64,000 nt of DNA from Clostridium sp. KNHs214 (GTDB taxonomy: Bacteria > Bacillota > Clostridia > Clostridiales > Clostridiaceae), in contig NZ_JQMW01000009.1 of assembly GCF_000744935.1 (NCBI RefSeq), positions 1,116,001 to 1,180,000 on the forward strand, in the 5' to 3' direction. Below the pieces are notes generated by a model. It made no database searches, was not told where the DNA came from, and worked only from the letters and a program-made list of their open reading frames with translations. Within the stretch, counting starts at the first letter, position 1. Each line of letters opens with the position of its first letter. This document shows, piece by piece, positions 17,979 through 26,738 of the stretch. The position numbers and the translations under genes were made by a program.

Positions 17979-18296
17979 TTACACTTCCTCTCTTACATAT
18001 TTTATTAATTTATCATTATCTTTAATAATTTGATACATTGCAGTACCTAAAGTTTCCACTAAATATTCTTCATCTACATTTGAAATATCTATATTATATT
18101 CATTAATAATCCCATGAAATAATTCATGTAATAGGGTTTGCTTTTTTCTTTGTGTATTGCTTTCATTTTTTATTTGAATTGTTAGATTTTCATAATCTAT
18201 AATTCCTGCACATTCAGCATGATTTAATAGTAATGGTTGGTTTGTTTCTGATACATCATAATTAAATGTACCTATTTTAATATTCATATCATCCAT
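17979..18296 (-). CDS. Zincin-like protein with HELFH motif
   Basis: 105 residues with LLHELFHGIINEYNI around 52-66, the HExxH zinc metallopeptidase motif as in ImmA/IrrE-type proteins. The following VETLGTAMYQIIKD is compatible with the third-ligand helix. There is no HTH domain and no repressor gene beside it. In ICEBs1 and other elements ImmA-like proteases cleave repressors; here the gene is in the late neck cluster, so a virion or assembly role is equally possible. AAGGAGG lies before ATG 18296. Confidence 0.65.
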   Translation of the reverse strand: MDDMNIKIGTFNYDVSETNQPLLLNHAECAGIIDYENLTIQIKNESNTQRKKQTLLHELFHGIINEYNIDISNVDEEYLVETLGTAMYQIIKDNDKLIKYVREEV

Positions 18297-18412
18297 GTAT
18301 TAATAATTCCTCCTTATTTTAAAATTTTATTTTCTTAAAGTGCGATTTTTTGACCTGCGTAAAAAATTAGGTTTACTCGGAGCAAAAAATCATCTTTCGG
18401 GGTAACGGGTTT

Positions 18413-18447
18413 CTAAATAAAAAATAACACTCAATTAATGAATGTTA
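18413..18447 (-). terminator. Terminator of the internal recombinase gene
   Basis: On the minus strand TAACATTCA and TGAGTGTTA pair around TTAAT and are followed by TTTTTTATTT, overlapping the recombinase stop codon. Confidence 0.7.
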
Positions 18448-19071
18448 CCATAGATTTACACTATTATAGAAATCCTTTATAACTTCCTTTGTAATACCTA
18501 TATACCTTAATGTTACCGCTTGACTAGAATGATTAAGCATTTGCTGTAGATAAGGTAAAACCATTGGATTATCACTATTATTAATGTATTGGTGGTATGC
18601 CCACGTCTTTCTTAATGAGTGTGTACCGTAGTTTCCTTTGATATTTAACTCTCTTAGCGTTGTTTTAACTATCTTATGAGCCGAACCTACTGTTAATGCT
18701 CCACCTTTTTGACTACTAAATACATAATCACTATAGTTAATATCGTTGTTCATACTGTCTAAATAGGTCTTTATTCCCTTTTTAGCAGTATTATTTAATG
18801 TAAATTCCCTTTTCTTATCTGTCTTTTCCTCTATTATAGTAACTGTATTAACTATATTGCCCTTATCATCTAATATATCATGCCACTTTAAACTTAATAA
18901 GTCTCCTGCTCTTAATCCAACGCTAATACCTACTGCAAATAACATTAAGTCACGTTTATTCTTCTTACCATCTAAATACTGCATTATCTTTTTAATATCC
19001 TTTGTGTTCTTTATTGGTTCAACCTCCTGTGCTTTGTTTATTCCTCTACTTGTTTTCTCTCTTTCTAACAT
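18445..19071 (-). CDS. Tyrosine recombinase without arm/core-binding domain
   Basis: 208 residues from ATG 19071, chosen over 19089 because AAAGGGG precedes it. The catalytic domain is complete: R in GLRAGDLL, K in EEKTDKKR, HSLRK (H-x-x-R), H in QMLNHSS and the nucleophile Y in LRYIGI. The usual N-terminal SAM-like core-binding domain is nearly absent, so the protein is about 100 residues short of an integrase. It lies in the middle of the virion genes, not at an att site. It may act as a resolvase, inverter or dimer-resolution enzyme on nearby dyads (19092-19131 and 19211-19239). Confidence 0.85.
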   Translation of the reverse strand: MLEREKTSRGINKAQEVEPIKNTKDIKKIMQYLDGKKNKRDLMLFAVGISVGLRAGDLLSLKWHDILDDKGNIVNTVTIIEEKTDKKREFTLNNTAKKGIKTYLDSMNNDINYSDYVFSSQKGGALTVGSAHKIVKTTLRELNIKGNYGTHSLRKTWAYHQYINNSDNPMVLPYLQQMLNHSSQAVTLRYIGITKEVIKDFYNSVNLW

Positions 19072-19091
19072 ATTAATATCCCCTTTCATAT

Positions 19092-19131
19092 AATGCTAAC
19101 TTATAAGTCTATTGTATCATTAGTTAGCATT
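19092..19131. promoter_or_regulatory. Dyad 1 upstream of the internal recombinase
   Basis: AATGCTAACT at 19092-19101 and AGTTAGCATT at 19122-19131 are perfect 10-bp inverted arms with a 20-bp centre. The site is 20 bp upstream of the recombinase ATG. It may be an operator or a recombinase site. Confidence 0.55.
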
Positions 19132-19485
19132 TAAATCAATAGGGAATATAAATATTATTTACTAAATCGTTGTAACCTTAGTCATATCAATGGTTGTAGC
19201 CATTTACAATAATGCTAACTAATATAATAAGTTGGCATTTTGTAATTGTTAATATTAAATGGTATATACTGTATAATATAATAAACAATATGTATTATAT
19301 TGTATCCAATAACTCTTTATGATATATGATATACAAGACACGAATGTTATATGTTAAATCTTAATTAATGTTTGTGTTTTTTCTGACTGTATACACAAAT
19401 ATTTCGCCTTAATACATTCTATAATATCCCCTTATTTATCAACACTTCATAGTATACCCCATGTCCCTATATTCTCTTATTTACG
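19132..19485. other. Non-coding gap with second recombinase-type dyad
   Basis: No gene is seen. The dyad AATGCTAACT at 19211-19220 and AGTTGGCATT at 19230-19239 (one mismatch) has a 9-bp centre, close to the layout of a tyrosine recombinase core site. GTTGTAACC and GTTGTAGCC occur between the dyads. The rest is AT-rich sequence without recognisable signals. Confidence 0.45.
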
Positions 19486-20283
19486 CTACTTGGTATCACA
19501 AGGTACTAAAATGCATTTACAATGTACGTGTGTATCAATTATTGGTATAGGTGCATCATTCAATTTGAATACTTGTTCATTTAAATCCTCACATTCACTA
19601 CAAGTATTCTTCTCTAACGCACTAATCCACATAACATTATCTATATTATTATCTTTATATACCATCATCAATGCTCCAGTAAATACTCGTGCTATTTCAT
19701 TATCTATTAACCTATCACTTTCATTTGCTCCAATATTAAATCCTTTATCAATATCTTCATAAATCTTTTCAATACTCTCTCCATTCTTAAAATCCTTTTT
19801 AACATTATTCTTAACTCTATTTATTAACTTTTCTTTATTATCTTTATTCCTTTTTATATTATCCTTGCCATCTATTTTACTATCAATAATACTATTAATC
19901 ATACTATCCTTTATTTGATTAATATTCATCTTATCATTAACAATACTATTACCCATAATATAACTATCACTGGCAACCTTATATAATAGATAGCTTAACA
20001 ATATATCCTCTTGATTTTTTAAATCATTTCCTATATCTTTCAACTTACTTTCTAATCTTTTAATTTCTCTATGTATATCACCATATGTCATTTGTAATTC
20101 ATTATCCCGAATATACTTTAAATATATTTCTCCAACATATCTTTTTAATATATCTCTATTCTGTTTATATTTTATTAATAACTTATTAAACTCTTTATTA
20201 TCTTTATACTTTAACATTAATAAAAATAAAGCAATCAAGCTATCACTCAATTGCTTTTCTTTATTATTCTGTTTCCTTTTCAT
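19486..20283 (-). CDS. Phage minor head protein (SPP1 gp7/Mu F-like)
   Basis: 265 residues. The C-terminal block WISALEKNTCSECEDLN...THVHCKCILVPC is the Cys-rich signature of the phage head morphogenesis family (Mu gpF, SPP1 gp7). The N-terminal two thirds are helical and lysine-rich. It overlaps the portal gene by 20 bases, as usual for portal/minor head pairs. Family role: a few copies bind the portal inside the head and help DNA ejection. Confidence 0.85.
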   Translation of the reverse strand: MKRKQNNKEKQLSDSLIALFLLMLKYKDNKEFNKLLIKYKQNRDILKRYVGEIYLKYIRDNELQMTYGDIHREIKRLESKLKDIGNDLKNQEDILLSYLLYKVASDSYIMGNSIVNDKMNINQIKDSMINSIIDSKIDGKDNIKRNKDNKEKLINRVKNNVKKDFKNGESIEKIYEDIDKGFNIGANESDRLIDNEIARVFTGALMMVYKDNNIDNVMWISALEKNTCSECEDLNEQVFKLNDAPIPIIDTHVHCKCILVPCDTK

Positions 20284-21628
20284 TTATTTCACCTTCAACC
20301 TTTTCAGCTTCCACATTATCTAAATTAATGTTATCTTCATTCATTTCTTTTAATATTTTTTCTAATTCACCAGTAACATCAGCAACATAAGGATTCTTAG
20401 CCAACATAGTTTCAAAAGAAATACCATTCATATCTCTTGAATTCTTTAAATTCTCAATAACTTCTTTAGCATTACTTGGTATTTCCATAGTGAAATCACA
20501 CTCAATATCACCATTACACTTAACGCCTTTAAATGCTAACATCTTTCTTATTTGCTCCCATCTAATATAAAATCCATCTAATAAATATTGGCTGTCAATT
20601 CCAGCTTTTAATATTATCAATTGATACATCATTCTAATACTTGTTTCAGACAAATTACTAACATCCTGAGCATTCATACTTACCGCAGGAACACAACTAC
20701 TTATTAATAAATCATTAAATAACGTATCATATAACAATTTCATACTTTGATAATCTGTTTTATTTTGTTTAAAATCTAATGTGCCACCTTCTTCTAAATG
20801 CACACCTCCACCCACTATATCAGGATTAATTGCACCTTCTCCATTTTTACCTATACTTAGTTTTGTTCCTGTAGTTACTGGAATACCAGTAATAAACTTA
20901 TATAAAGCATCTTGGTATTTACTTGTTAACTTCTCCATGTTATCTATTATAGCTTTCCAATCCTCTACATCACTTTTACCTTCATAAATATTAGTTTCTT
21001 TTGGTATTCTAAAAGGAATTGGTAGTCCACTATAATTAACAGAAGTATTTATTAATTTAACTTTACCATTAATATTATTCCATTCTTCTACTCTGTCTGG
21101 ATAGTAAATAGTATAATATTCTATCATTCTACTTGTCATATAGTGATATATAAATGCAACATAATTTCCTGTATCAGTTATTACTGGATAGCTATTTTCA
21201 GATAGCAATACTTTACTTTGTATATTATCCTCTTCATCAAAATATAAATACTGAAATGCTTGACCACTTACTTTCATTTCTTTGTAAATCTTAATATCTT
21301 CTCTTTTCATTTTAGATTTTTTATAAACTTCTTGCATTTCTTTTAATGTATTTGAATCATCACAAATTAATGTTACTGGATTTTTCAAAAGAAAACTAAC
21401 TATATAATCTAATAATATAGATGCAAAATTAAGTTTAACTTTAGTAGGCTCTACCCATCTACCACCTATATTAATTTTTAGTCCATCATTTTTTCTATGT
21501 CCATCTAAATATTCTTTTGTACCTGCTATGTTTTTAACTCTATCTACGTGTTGTTGCTGACAAGGTTCACTTACAAACCACCAATCAGCATTAGAGTAAT
21601 ATTCTTTTATATATTCTTTTAAATTCAT
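20264..21628 (-). CDS. Phage portal protein (SPP1 gp6-like)
   Basis: 454 residues, the usual size. The opening with YYSNADWWF, LDGHRKND and GGRWVEPTKVKLNFA, and the helix segment SSCVPAVSMNAQDVSNLSET, are characteristic of the SPP1-type portal. It forms the dodecameric ring for DNA packaging. The gene lies between TerL (18 bases upstream) and the minor head gene (overlapping). Confidence 0.85.
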   Translation of the reverse strand: MNLKEYIKEYYSNADWWFVSEPCQQQHVDRVKNIAGTKEYLDGHRKNDGLKINIGGRWVEPTKVKLNFASILLDYIVSFLLKNPVTLICDDSNTLKEMQEVYKKSKMKREDIKIYKEMKVSGQAFQYLYFDEEDNIQSKVLLSENSYPVITDTGNYVAFIYHYMTSRMIEYYTIYYPDRVEEWNNINGKVKLINTSVNYSGLPIPFRIPKETNIYEGKSDVEDWKAIIDNMEKLTSKYQDALYKFITGIPVTTGTKLSIGKNGEGAINPDIVGGGVHLEEGGTLDFKQNKTDYQSMKLLYDTLFNDLLISSCVPAVSMNAQDVSNLSETSIRMMYQLIILKAGIDSQYLLDGFYIRWEQIRKMLAFKGVKCNGDIECDFTMEIPSNAKEVIENLKNSRDMNGISFETMLAKNPYVADVTGELEKILKEMNEDNINLDNVEAEKVEGEINEKETE

Positions 21629-21645
21629 TATAATTATTCTCCTTT

Positions 21646-23262
21646 CTATAAATAACTTTTATTAAGTATCATATTCATAACTGCAAGTCCTAAAGCTATG
21701 ACCAAATCATCATGCATATCATTACCTCTTTGGTTTCCCATTTTCCCATTCTTCTCTATATATGTATTCATTTGATTTAATGTATCTTTATCACTAACAC
21801 ATATCATTCCTGTTTCAAAAAATTCTTTTAAATCTGATATTAACTTACTCTTAGTACCTTCCATAGAAAGCCATCCCGCAGTAAGCTTCATTTTACCCGA
21901 AGTTTTATCAAATCTTTTAGTCCTTAATATTTGTATATATCCCTTTTGTCTTAACCTATATACTAAATCTGCACCAGTACCACCGTTAACGTTAACTTCT
22001 ATATTCAACATCATATAATTAAAATACATTCCTATTTCATATACAATATCAGCAAATTTATATATAGGTACATCATTACGGTTAAATACTGCCACTTGTT
22101 CTCCATTGCTATCTAATATTTGTACTGTTTGTCCGTCCCTATTTCCTCCAATACCCATACTTGTATCTATGCCACCCCAATATACTTCATTGGATTTAAT
22201 AGTCTTATAAATATTAAAACCTTTACCATAATATTTTTGTAATATACTTGGTAAAGGTTTATTTTCTTGCATCTCTTGAAATGTAAGAGGTTTAATATTA
22301 TTACTATTAATATAGTTAACTCTTTCTAATATGGTTTCTTGGTCGAATACATTATCAGTAGAGTTTCCTGCAAACGCTTCTTGTGGTGTGCTAGGGTGTT
22401 CATTGTAAAACTTATTTAATTTCATATCTAATAATTTCCATCTTCTCCACATAAGTTGTTTTAACGTTGCTCCTTTCCTATATAAATCTAATTCGTATGG
22501 TACTAAATCTTTCTCTTGCAATCTGTGTCCATGATTATCATTCTTGTACCATTGTTCTGCCATATCATATTCACTAGCATATAATGTCTTATTCTCATAC
22601 CATGGGAAAAATACAAGTTTATATTTACTATCACCTTTGTATGCTCCCATACATATTTTATAAAAATAATCTCCTGTACCTTGTTTTGCCGTACTTTCTA
22701 TAATTATTCTACTATCATCATTTTTACTTAATAATGGTTCTAATGAAGTTAATGTATCTTCTTGTTTATCTGCTTTCCATACTCCGTATTCGGTGAGCAT
22801 TATTAATTGTGCCGTATCTCCTCGTAATAAATCATTATTACCCGCAACTGAAAATACACATCTAGCACCATTGACAAGTTTAAATTCATTATCATTATCT
22901 CTTTCAATCCCTAATCTATATTGTTTTGGTATTGATTTATATTGTCTTTTAAATTTATTTACTACGGCTCTTACACTTCTATCATCATAACTTGCAATTA
23001 AACAAGTTATATCTGGAATATTTAGCATATTTCTAATGATATAATTAATACAAAATTCTGATATACCTAATTGTCTTGCTTTTAAACAACAAACATATTT
23101 ATTGTCTTTTAGCACTTCACTCATTGTATTTTGTTCATCGTTTAGAATAAATGGTACTTTTTTATTTTCAACATTTAATATTTTAGTCATATTTTTAGCA
23201 AATAATCTGCTATCATTCATAACTAATTTTAACTGTTCTTGTCCTGTTAGCTTATTAGCCAC
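21646..23262 (-). CDS. Terminase large subunit
   Basis: 538 residues. The ATPase part has a terminase-type Walker A (CLKARQLGIS) and a later LIMLTEYG that takes the Walker B position, followed by IIIESTAKQGTGDYFY as coupling motif. The RNase H-like nuclease part has GGIDTSMGIGGN, EVNVNGGTGADLV and DMHDDLVIALGLAV as the metal-binding acids. It packages phage DNA into the prohead. It lies directly downstream of the small-terminase candidate and upstream of the portal. Confidence 0.9.
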   Translation of the reverse strand: MANKLTGQEQLKLVMNDSRLFAKNMTKILNVENKKVPFILNDEQNTMSEVLKDNKYVCCLKARQLGISEFCINYIIRNMLNIPDITCLIASYDDRSVRAVVNKFKRQYKSIPKQYRLGIERDNDNEFKLVNGARCVFSVAGNNDLLRGDTAQLIMLTEYGVWKADKQEDTLTSLEPLLSKNDDSRIIIESTAKQGTGDYFYKICMGAYKGDSKYKLVFFPWYENKTLYASEYDMAEQWYKNDNHGHRLQEKDLVPYELDLYRKGATLKQLMWRRWKLLDMKLNKFYNEHPSTPQEAFAGNSTDNVFDQETILERVNYINSNNIKPLTFQEMQENKPLPSILQKYYGKGFNIYKTIKSNEVYWGGIDTSMGIGGNRDGQTVQILDSNGEQVAVFNRNDVPIYKFADIVYEIGMYFNYMMLNIEVNVNGGTGADLVYRLRQKGYIQILRTKRFDKTSGKMKLTAGWLSMEGTKSKLISDLKEFFETGMICVSDKDTLNQMNTYIEKNGKMGNQRGNDMHDDLVIALGLAVMNMILNKSYL

Positions 23263-23280
23263 AAATAATCATCTCCTTTT

Positions 23281-23736
23281 CTAACTTAAATCAAATCCTG
23301 TTGAATTTTCTGAATTTAAATTACCTGCATTGGTACTTTTATTCAATGACTCGATTTCTTTTTTTATAGTTTTTAATGCATTGATAGCCTTTTCCTCGCC
23401 ATCCTTTGCTTTTTCCAAATAAACCTCATACAAATCATAAAAATCTTGGTTCATTTTTTTTGAATACAATTCTTTTAACAATGCTTGATATTCTTCCGTA
23501 CCTTCCCACATTTGTAAATGTCTAAAACTTTTATCGCCTTTAAATATTTTTCCAGTTTTATAATCTTTTCTTTGTAAATATTTTTTTCTAAATTCATCCT
23601 CTGTCATTTCTGAAAAATCTACATTTCCATCGCTTAATTTATTTCTCCACATAAAATAGTAATAATATTTCCTTTGACTTCCTTTATATTTTTGAGATAA
23701 TTGTCTATTAAAACTATCATTTATTTTACTTCCCAT
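23281..23736 (-). CDS. Putative terminase small subunit
   Basis: 151 residues, helical and basic, with no definite HTH by eye. It is placed 18 bases before the large terminase gene, the normal position of TerS, and has a ribosome site AAGGAG at the right distance. Its upstream region was broken by the insertion sequence at 23771-25523, which separates it from the capsid genes and possibly from its promoter. Assignment is by position. Confidence 0.55.
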   Translation of the reverse strand: MGSKINDSFNRQLSQKYKGSQRKYYYYFMWRNKLSDGNVDFSEMTEDEFRKKYLQRKDYKTGKIFKGDKSFRHLQMWEGTEEYQALLKELYSKKMNQDFYDLYEVYLEKAKDGEEKAINALKTIKKEIESLNKSTNAGNLNSENSTGFDLS

Positions 23737-23752
23737 AATAATTTCACTCCTT

Positions 23753-23770
23753 CTATTTTTATTAATATTT
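23753..23770. repeat. Target-site repeat, left of insertion sequence
   Basis: CTATTTTTATTAATATTT, found again at 25522-25539. The 16-18 bp duplication brackets the insertion sequence. The duplicated phage sequence itself carries an ATTAATAAAAA box. Confidence 0.75.
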
Positions 23771-25523
23771 TAGTCGATTGTGAAATTACACAACCGTTGA
23801 TTTGCCTATCTTTTTAGCCGATAGGCTTTTATATTTTCCTCCACTGTGAGAAAATAAATGTAACCACACAAAATATTATCCACAGAGGAGGAGAATTACA
23901 TGTTTTGTATTAATAAACTTAAGCAACTTAATATTTTTGAGCAGTTAACCGAACTTAAAGACCTTAGAAAAAAGCAACCTGTAGGCTTCATCAAATTACT
24001 TGCTGATAATTTTGATATCCAATCTTTTATTCCAGAATCTTTTACTCAAAAATACTATGCCGATTTAGGCAGAGATAGGAAATATAATCTTTCATCAGTG
24101 TTATCTGCTTTAATTCTAATGCAGATATTTCATATTCCTACTACTGTTCTGTTAAATCTTTTTCTTATATTTTCTACTGAAATAAGAGAATTTTGTTGCT
24201 TCTATGATGATATTCCTGATGAATCTTTTTTCAGTAGATTTAAAACGGATTTTGAAGGTGATCTTGCCGACTTATTTAATTCAATGGTTCCTCAAGTCAT
24301 TGATATTTGTAACAATATCAATGAATCTCTTCCTGATGATTCACCTCATAAAAACCGTAATTATCAACTTATATATGATACTTCAGGTTTAAAACCAAGA
24401 GTAAAAGAAAATAATCCCAAAACTCTTGTTTCTGAAGTAAATAGGGTAAAATCCTATGCTAAAGCTACCAATAACAAACAGCTCAATCCTTATGCTGTCG
24501 CATATAAGAACATGCCTAAATTTGCTTTTGCAAACCATAGTATTAAGCTAGACTTCGTAAATGGACATTTCGGCTATTTTTACAAATTTGGTCTAATTAC
24601 TAATGGTTGGGGCATTCCGTTGAATATCAAATTTTTTGATGAAGATTTTTATAACCCTATTGATAAAGAATTTGAAACTCCTAAAGAGCAAAAATATTGC
24701 TATGATAATGCTTCTTTAAAACCAGTAATTAAGCCATTCTTAGAAACATTAAGTAACACCTCTAACTTTAAATTTAAATATTTCTTAGGTGACTCAGAAT
24801 TTGATAGTTATGATAACTTTGGTTTTCTTCAACAATGTGGCTTTGAAAAAGTATTTATACCTCTTAACCCTCGTAATCAAAGTAACAGTAAAATAGGTGA
24901 TCTTGAATATGATATAGAAGGTGTTCCTCTATGTCCTTTAGACAAAACCCCTTTTAAAGCTGAAGGTCCTTGTAAAGGCAAAAATAGAAGCTTAAGATTC
25001 AAATTTACTTGTCCCAAAGCCCATAGGGATAAAAAAGGTAAGTGCTATCATACTTGTGAAAATCCATGTACTGATAAAAAAAGTGGTCGTATGACTTATG
25101 TTTATCCCAATAAAGACTTTAGACTTTATCCTGGTGTTCAAAGAAATTCTAATGAATGGGACGATGAATATCCTAATCGTGCATGTATTGAACGAACTCT
25201 TTCATCGTTAAAATCTAACCCATGCATTGAATCACCAAGAACTTTAAACACCGCAACTATGCGTGCTGACCTGTGCCTAACGGCTATTTCTAAACTCATA
25301 AATGTTATACTAGCTTACGCTATAAATAAACCAGAATACATTAGAAGTATAAATAAACTTCTTAAAATAGCTTCATAATTAACATATCCACAAATAAATA
25401 TCTTTCCACATGCTACGCATACCTTTTTAACAAAAGGCTTTTTGTCGTGTCTTTTTTTGCACGCTTTTAAGCCAAATCTTAAAAATTATCCACAGTTTTT
25501 ATTTTTCAATTCTACAAGCCACT
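23771..25523 (+). mobile_element. Insertion sequence with a single DDE transposase (IS4/IS1182-like)
   Basis: About 1.75 kb. Imperfect terminal inverted repeats are seen: AGTCGATTGTGAAATT at the left and AGTGGCTTGTAGAATT (reverse strand) at the right, 11 of 16 matching. It carries one transposase on the strand opposite to the phage genes. Long target repeats (16-18 bp) fit families with variable duplications such as IS1182. A perfect DnaA-box 9-mer (TTATCCACA) occurs near each end (23876-23884 and 25486-25494). Confidence 0.85.
23900..25378 (+). CDS. Transposase of the DDE type (IS4/IS1182-like)
   Basis: 492 residues. Likely catalytic acids are the D in LIYDTSGLKP (about 162), the D in FLGDSEFDSY (about 300) and the E in CIERTLSSLK near the C-terminus. 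Between them is a Cys-rich insert (LCPLDK, FTCPKAHRDKKGKC, TCENPC) that could bind zinc. AGAGGAGGAG precedes the ATG. The frame appears intact, so the element could be active. IS family is inferred from layout, not from a database match. Confidence 0.85.
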   Translation: MFCINKLKQLNIFEQLTELKDLRKKQPVGFIKLLADNFDIQSFIPESFTQKYYADLGRDRKYNLSSVLSALILMQIFHIPTTVLLNLFLIFSTEIREFCCFYDDIPDESFFSRFKTDFEGDLADLFNSMVPQVIDICNNINESLPDDSPHKNRNYQLIYDTSGLKPRVKENNPKTLVSEVNRVKSYAKATNNKQLNPYAVAYKNMPKFAFANHSIKLDFVNGHFGYFYKFGLITNGWGIPLNIKFFDEDFYNPIDKEFETPKEQKYCYDNASLKPVIKPFLETLSNTSNFKFKYFLGDSEFDSYDNFGFLQQCGFEKVFIPLNPRNQSNSKIGDLEYDIEGVPLCPLDKTPFKAEGPCKGKNRSLRFKFTCPKAHRDKKGKCYHTCENPCTDKKSGRMTYVYPNKDFRLYPGVQRNSNEWDDEYPNRACIERTLSSLKSNPCIESPRTLNTATMRADLCLTAISKLINVILAYAINKPEYIRSINKLLKIAS

Positions 25524-25539
25524 ATTTTTATTAATATTT
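25522..25539. repeat. Target-site repeat, right of insertion sequence
   Basis: Same 18 bases as 23753-23770. The first two bases may belong to the insertion sequence end. Confidence 0.75.
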
Positions 25540-25588
25540 GTTTAACTTATATTTAAACATTTAAAATTTAAATACTTAAATATGAATT

Positions 25589-25626
25589 AAAAAAAAAGGA
25601 TAGAGAATAAATCCCTATCCTTAAAA
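25589..25626 (-). terminator. Terminator downstream of the capsid genes
   Basis: On the minus strand AAGGATAG and CTATCCTT pair around a loop of ten bases and are followed by eight T. Confidence 0.85.
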
Positions 25627-25627
25627 A

Positions 25628-25780
25628 CTATTTTGTTTTATTCTCATCTTTTACTACTTTTATAGTATCAGCATACTTTTTTAATATTTCTATTTCATTT
25701 TTTTTAGTAGTAGAATACTCTCCATCTCTGAATTGTATTCCTTCCACATAAAGAAATAGATTATCTGTTTTAAATTTCAT
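25628..25780 (-). CDS. Small phage protein, 50 residues
   Basis: ATG at 25778-25780 with AAGGAGTG upstream, ending at TAG 25628-25630. The product starts MKFKTDNLFLYVEGIQFRDG and ends in a charged helix. It follows the capsid gene by 13 bases and is followed by a terminator, so it is a real member of the capsid operon. Function unknown; small genes here are sometimes head decoration or fibre proteins. Confidence 0.65.
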   Translation of the reverse strand: MKFKTDNLFLYVEGIQFRDGEYSTTKKNEIEILKKYADTIKVVKDENKTK

Positions 25781-25793
25781 TAGTAATCACTCC

Positions 25794-26669
25794 TTATACT
25801 AAAACTATTTTTGCACCTGCTTTAGAGTTGGAAAGTTTTAAAGTACCTTCCCATTTAACCATTTTCTTTATGGAATCTCCTGTTATTGCTAAATCAACCG
25901 CTTGTGCCTTTTGTAATTCTTTTAATTCAAGATAATCTGGATTAACTAAAAGTACAGATTTAGCACCACTTAAAGCAGGAGTTAATACAAATGTAATATC
26001 ACCGTAATCTGTATGGTATCTATCACAGGTAAATCCTAAGAAGTTATCTTTTCCCATAAATTGTAGGTTAGCAAATGCATTAATAGCTTGTTTTGAAGCA
26101 TCATCTATAAAACAAAGCATATTATCGTTTGTTCCACAATCATACATAATCTTCATAGCTTTTTTAAACTCTGTTTCAGTAGGTACTGAACCAACTGCAT
26201 TTACAACATTGCTAGAATTAATTAAATTAATTAATCCATTCATTTTCTGTCCTACACTTTCAGTTTTCTTTGCTTTTGTTCCTTTTATTAAAGCATCTTC
26301 CATAGCATACTTTAATAAAGTTAATTTCTTAGATACTTCCCTAGCCATAAGGTCGTCTATTCCTACTGCTTCACTTGATTGAGCAGTACAAGATACTTTA
26401 GCAGTACCTAAGAAAAGTTGAGTATAGTTATCCAATAATGCAGTAGAATCCTCTGTTTCAGCAGGAGCGTCTGCACCTTCCATAACTGTTTTAATAGCAC
26501 TTGTATTTAGAGTTTCTTCATACCAATTCACTACATTGCTTATAGCTTTAGTTGATTTATTATTTTGTAGTAAATATGATAAAAATGGTGTTCTTTGTGG
26601 ATTTATTATTGCTATTTCCTTTCCTAAATCCAAAGATTGATATTGAGCAAAATTTTCTGTTGTATACAT
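25794..26669 (-). CDS. Major capsid protein (SU10-type HK97 fold)
   Basis: 291 residues. The start (MYTTENFAQYQSLDLGKEIA, then NPQRTPFLSYL) and the central KLTLLKYAMEDALIKG and SGAKSVLLVNPDYLELKEL blocks match the SU10 major capsid protein family, an HK97-fold subtype. The protein would form the icosahedral shell. It follows the scaffold-like gene, with a terminator-like hairpin (26705-26736) in between, and has AAGGAGG before the ATG. There is no delta-domain-like N-terminal extension, consistent with a separate scaffold. Confidence 0.8.
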   Translation of the reverse strand: MYTTENFAQYQSLDLGKEIAIINPQRTPFLSYLLQNNKSTKAISNVVNWYEETLNTSAIKTVMEGADAPAETEDSTALLDNYTQLFLGTAKVSCTAQSSEAVGIDDLMAREVSKKLTLLKYAMEDALIKGTKAKKTESVGQKMNGLINLINSSNVVNAVGSVPTETEFKKAMKIMYDCGTNDNMLCFIDDASKQAINAFANLQFMGKDNFLGFTCDRYHTDYGDITFVLTPALSGAKSVLLVNPDYLELKELQKAQAVDLAITGDSIKKMVKWEGTLKLSNSKAGAKIVLV

Positions 26670-26704
26670 TATACATTCCTCCTTATATTTTTAAATTTTA
26701 TATA

Positions 26705-26736
26705 TAAAAAAACTACCAATAAAAAATTAGTAGTTA
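26705..26736 (-). terminator. Hairpin between scaffold and capsid genes
   Basis: On the minus strand AACTACTAAT and ATTGGTAGTT pair and are followed by TTTTT. It overlaps the end of the scaffold-like gene. It may limit readthrough or mark a processing point that lets capsid be made at a different level. Confidence 0.75.
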
Positions 26737-26738
26737 GA

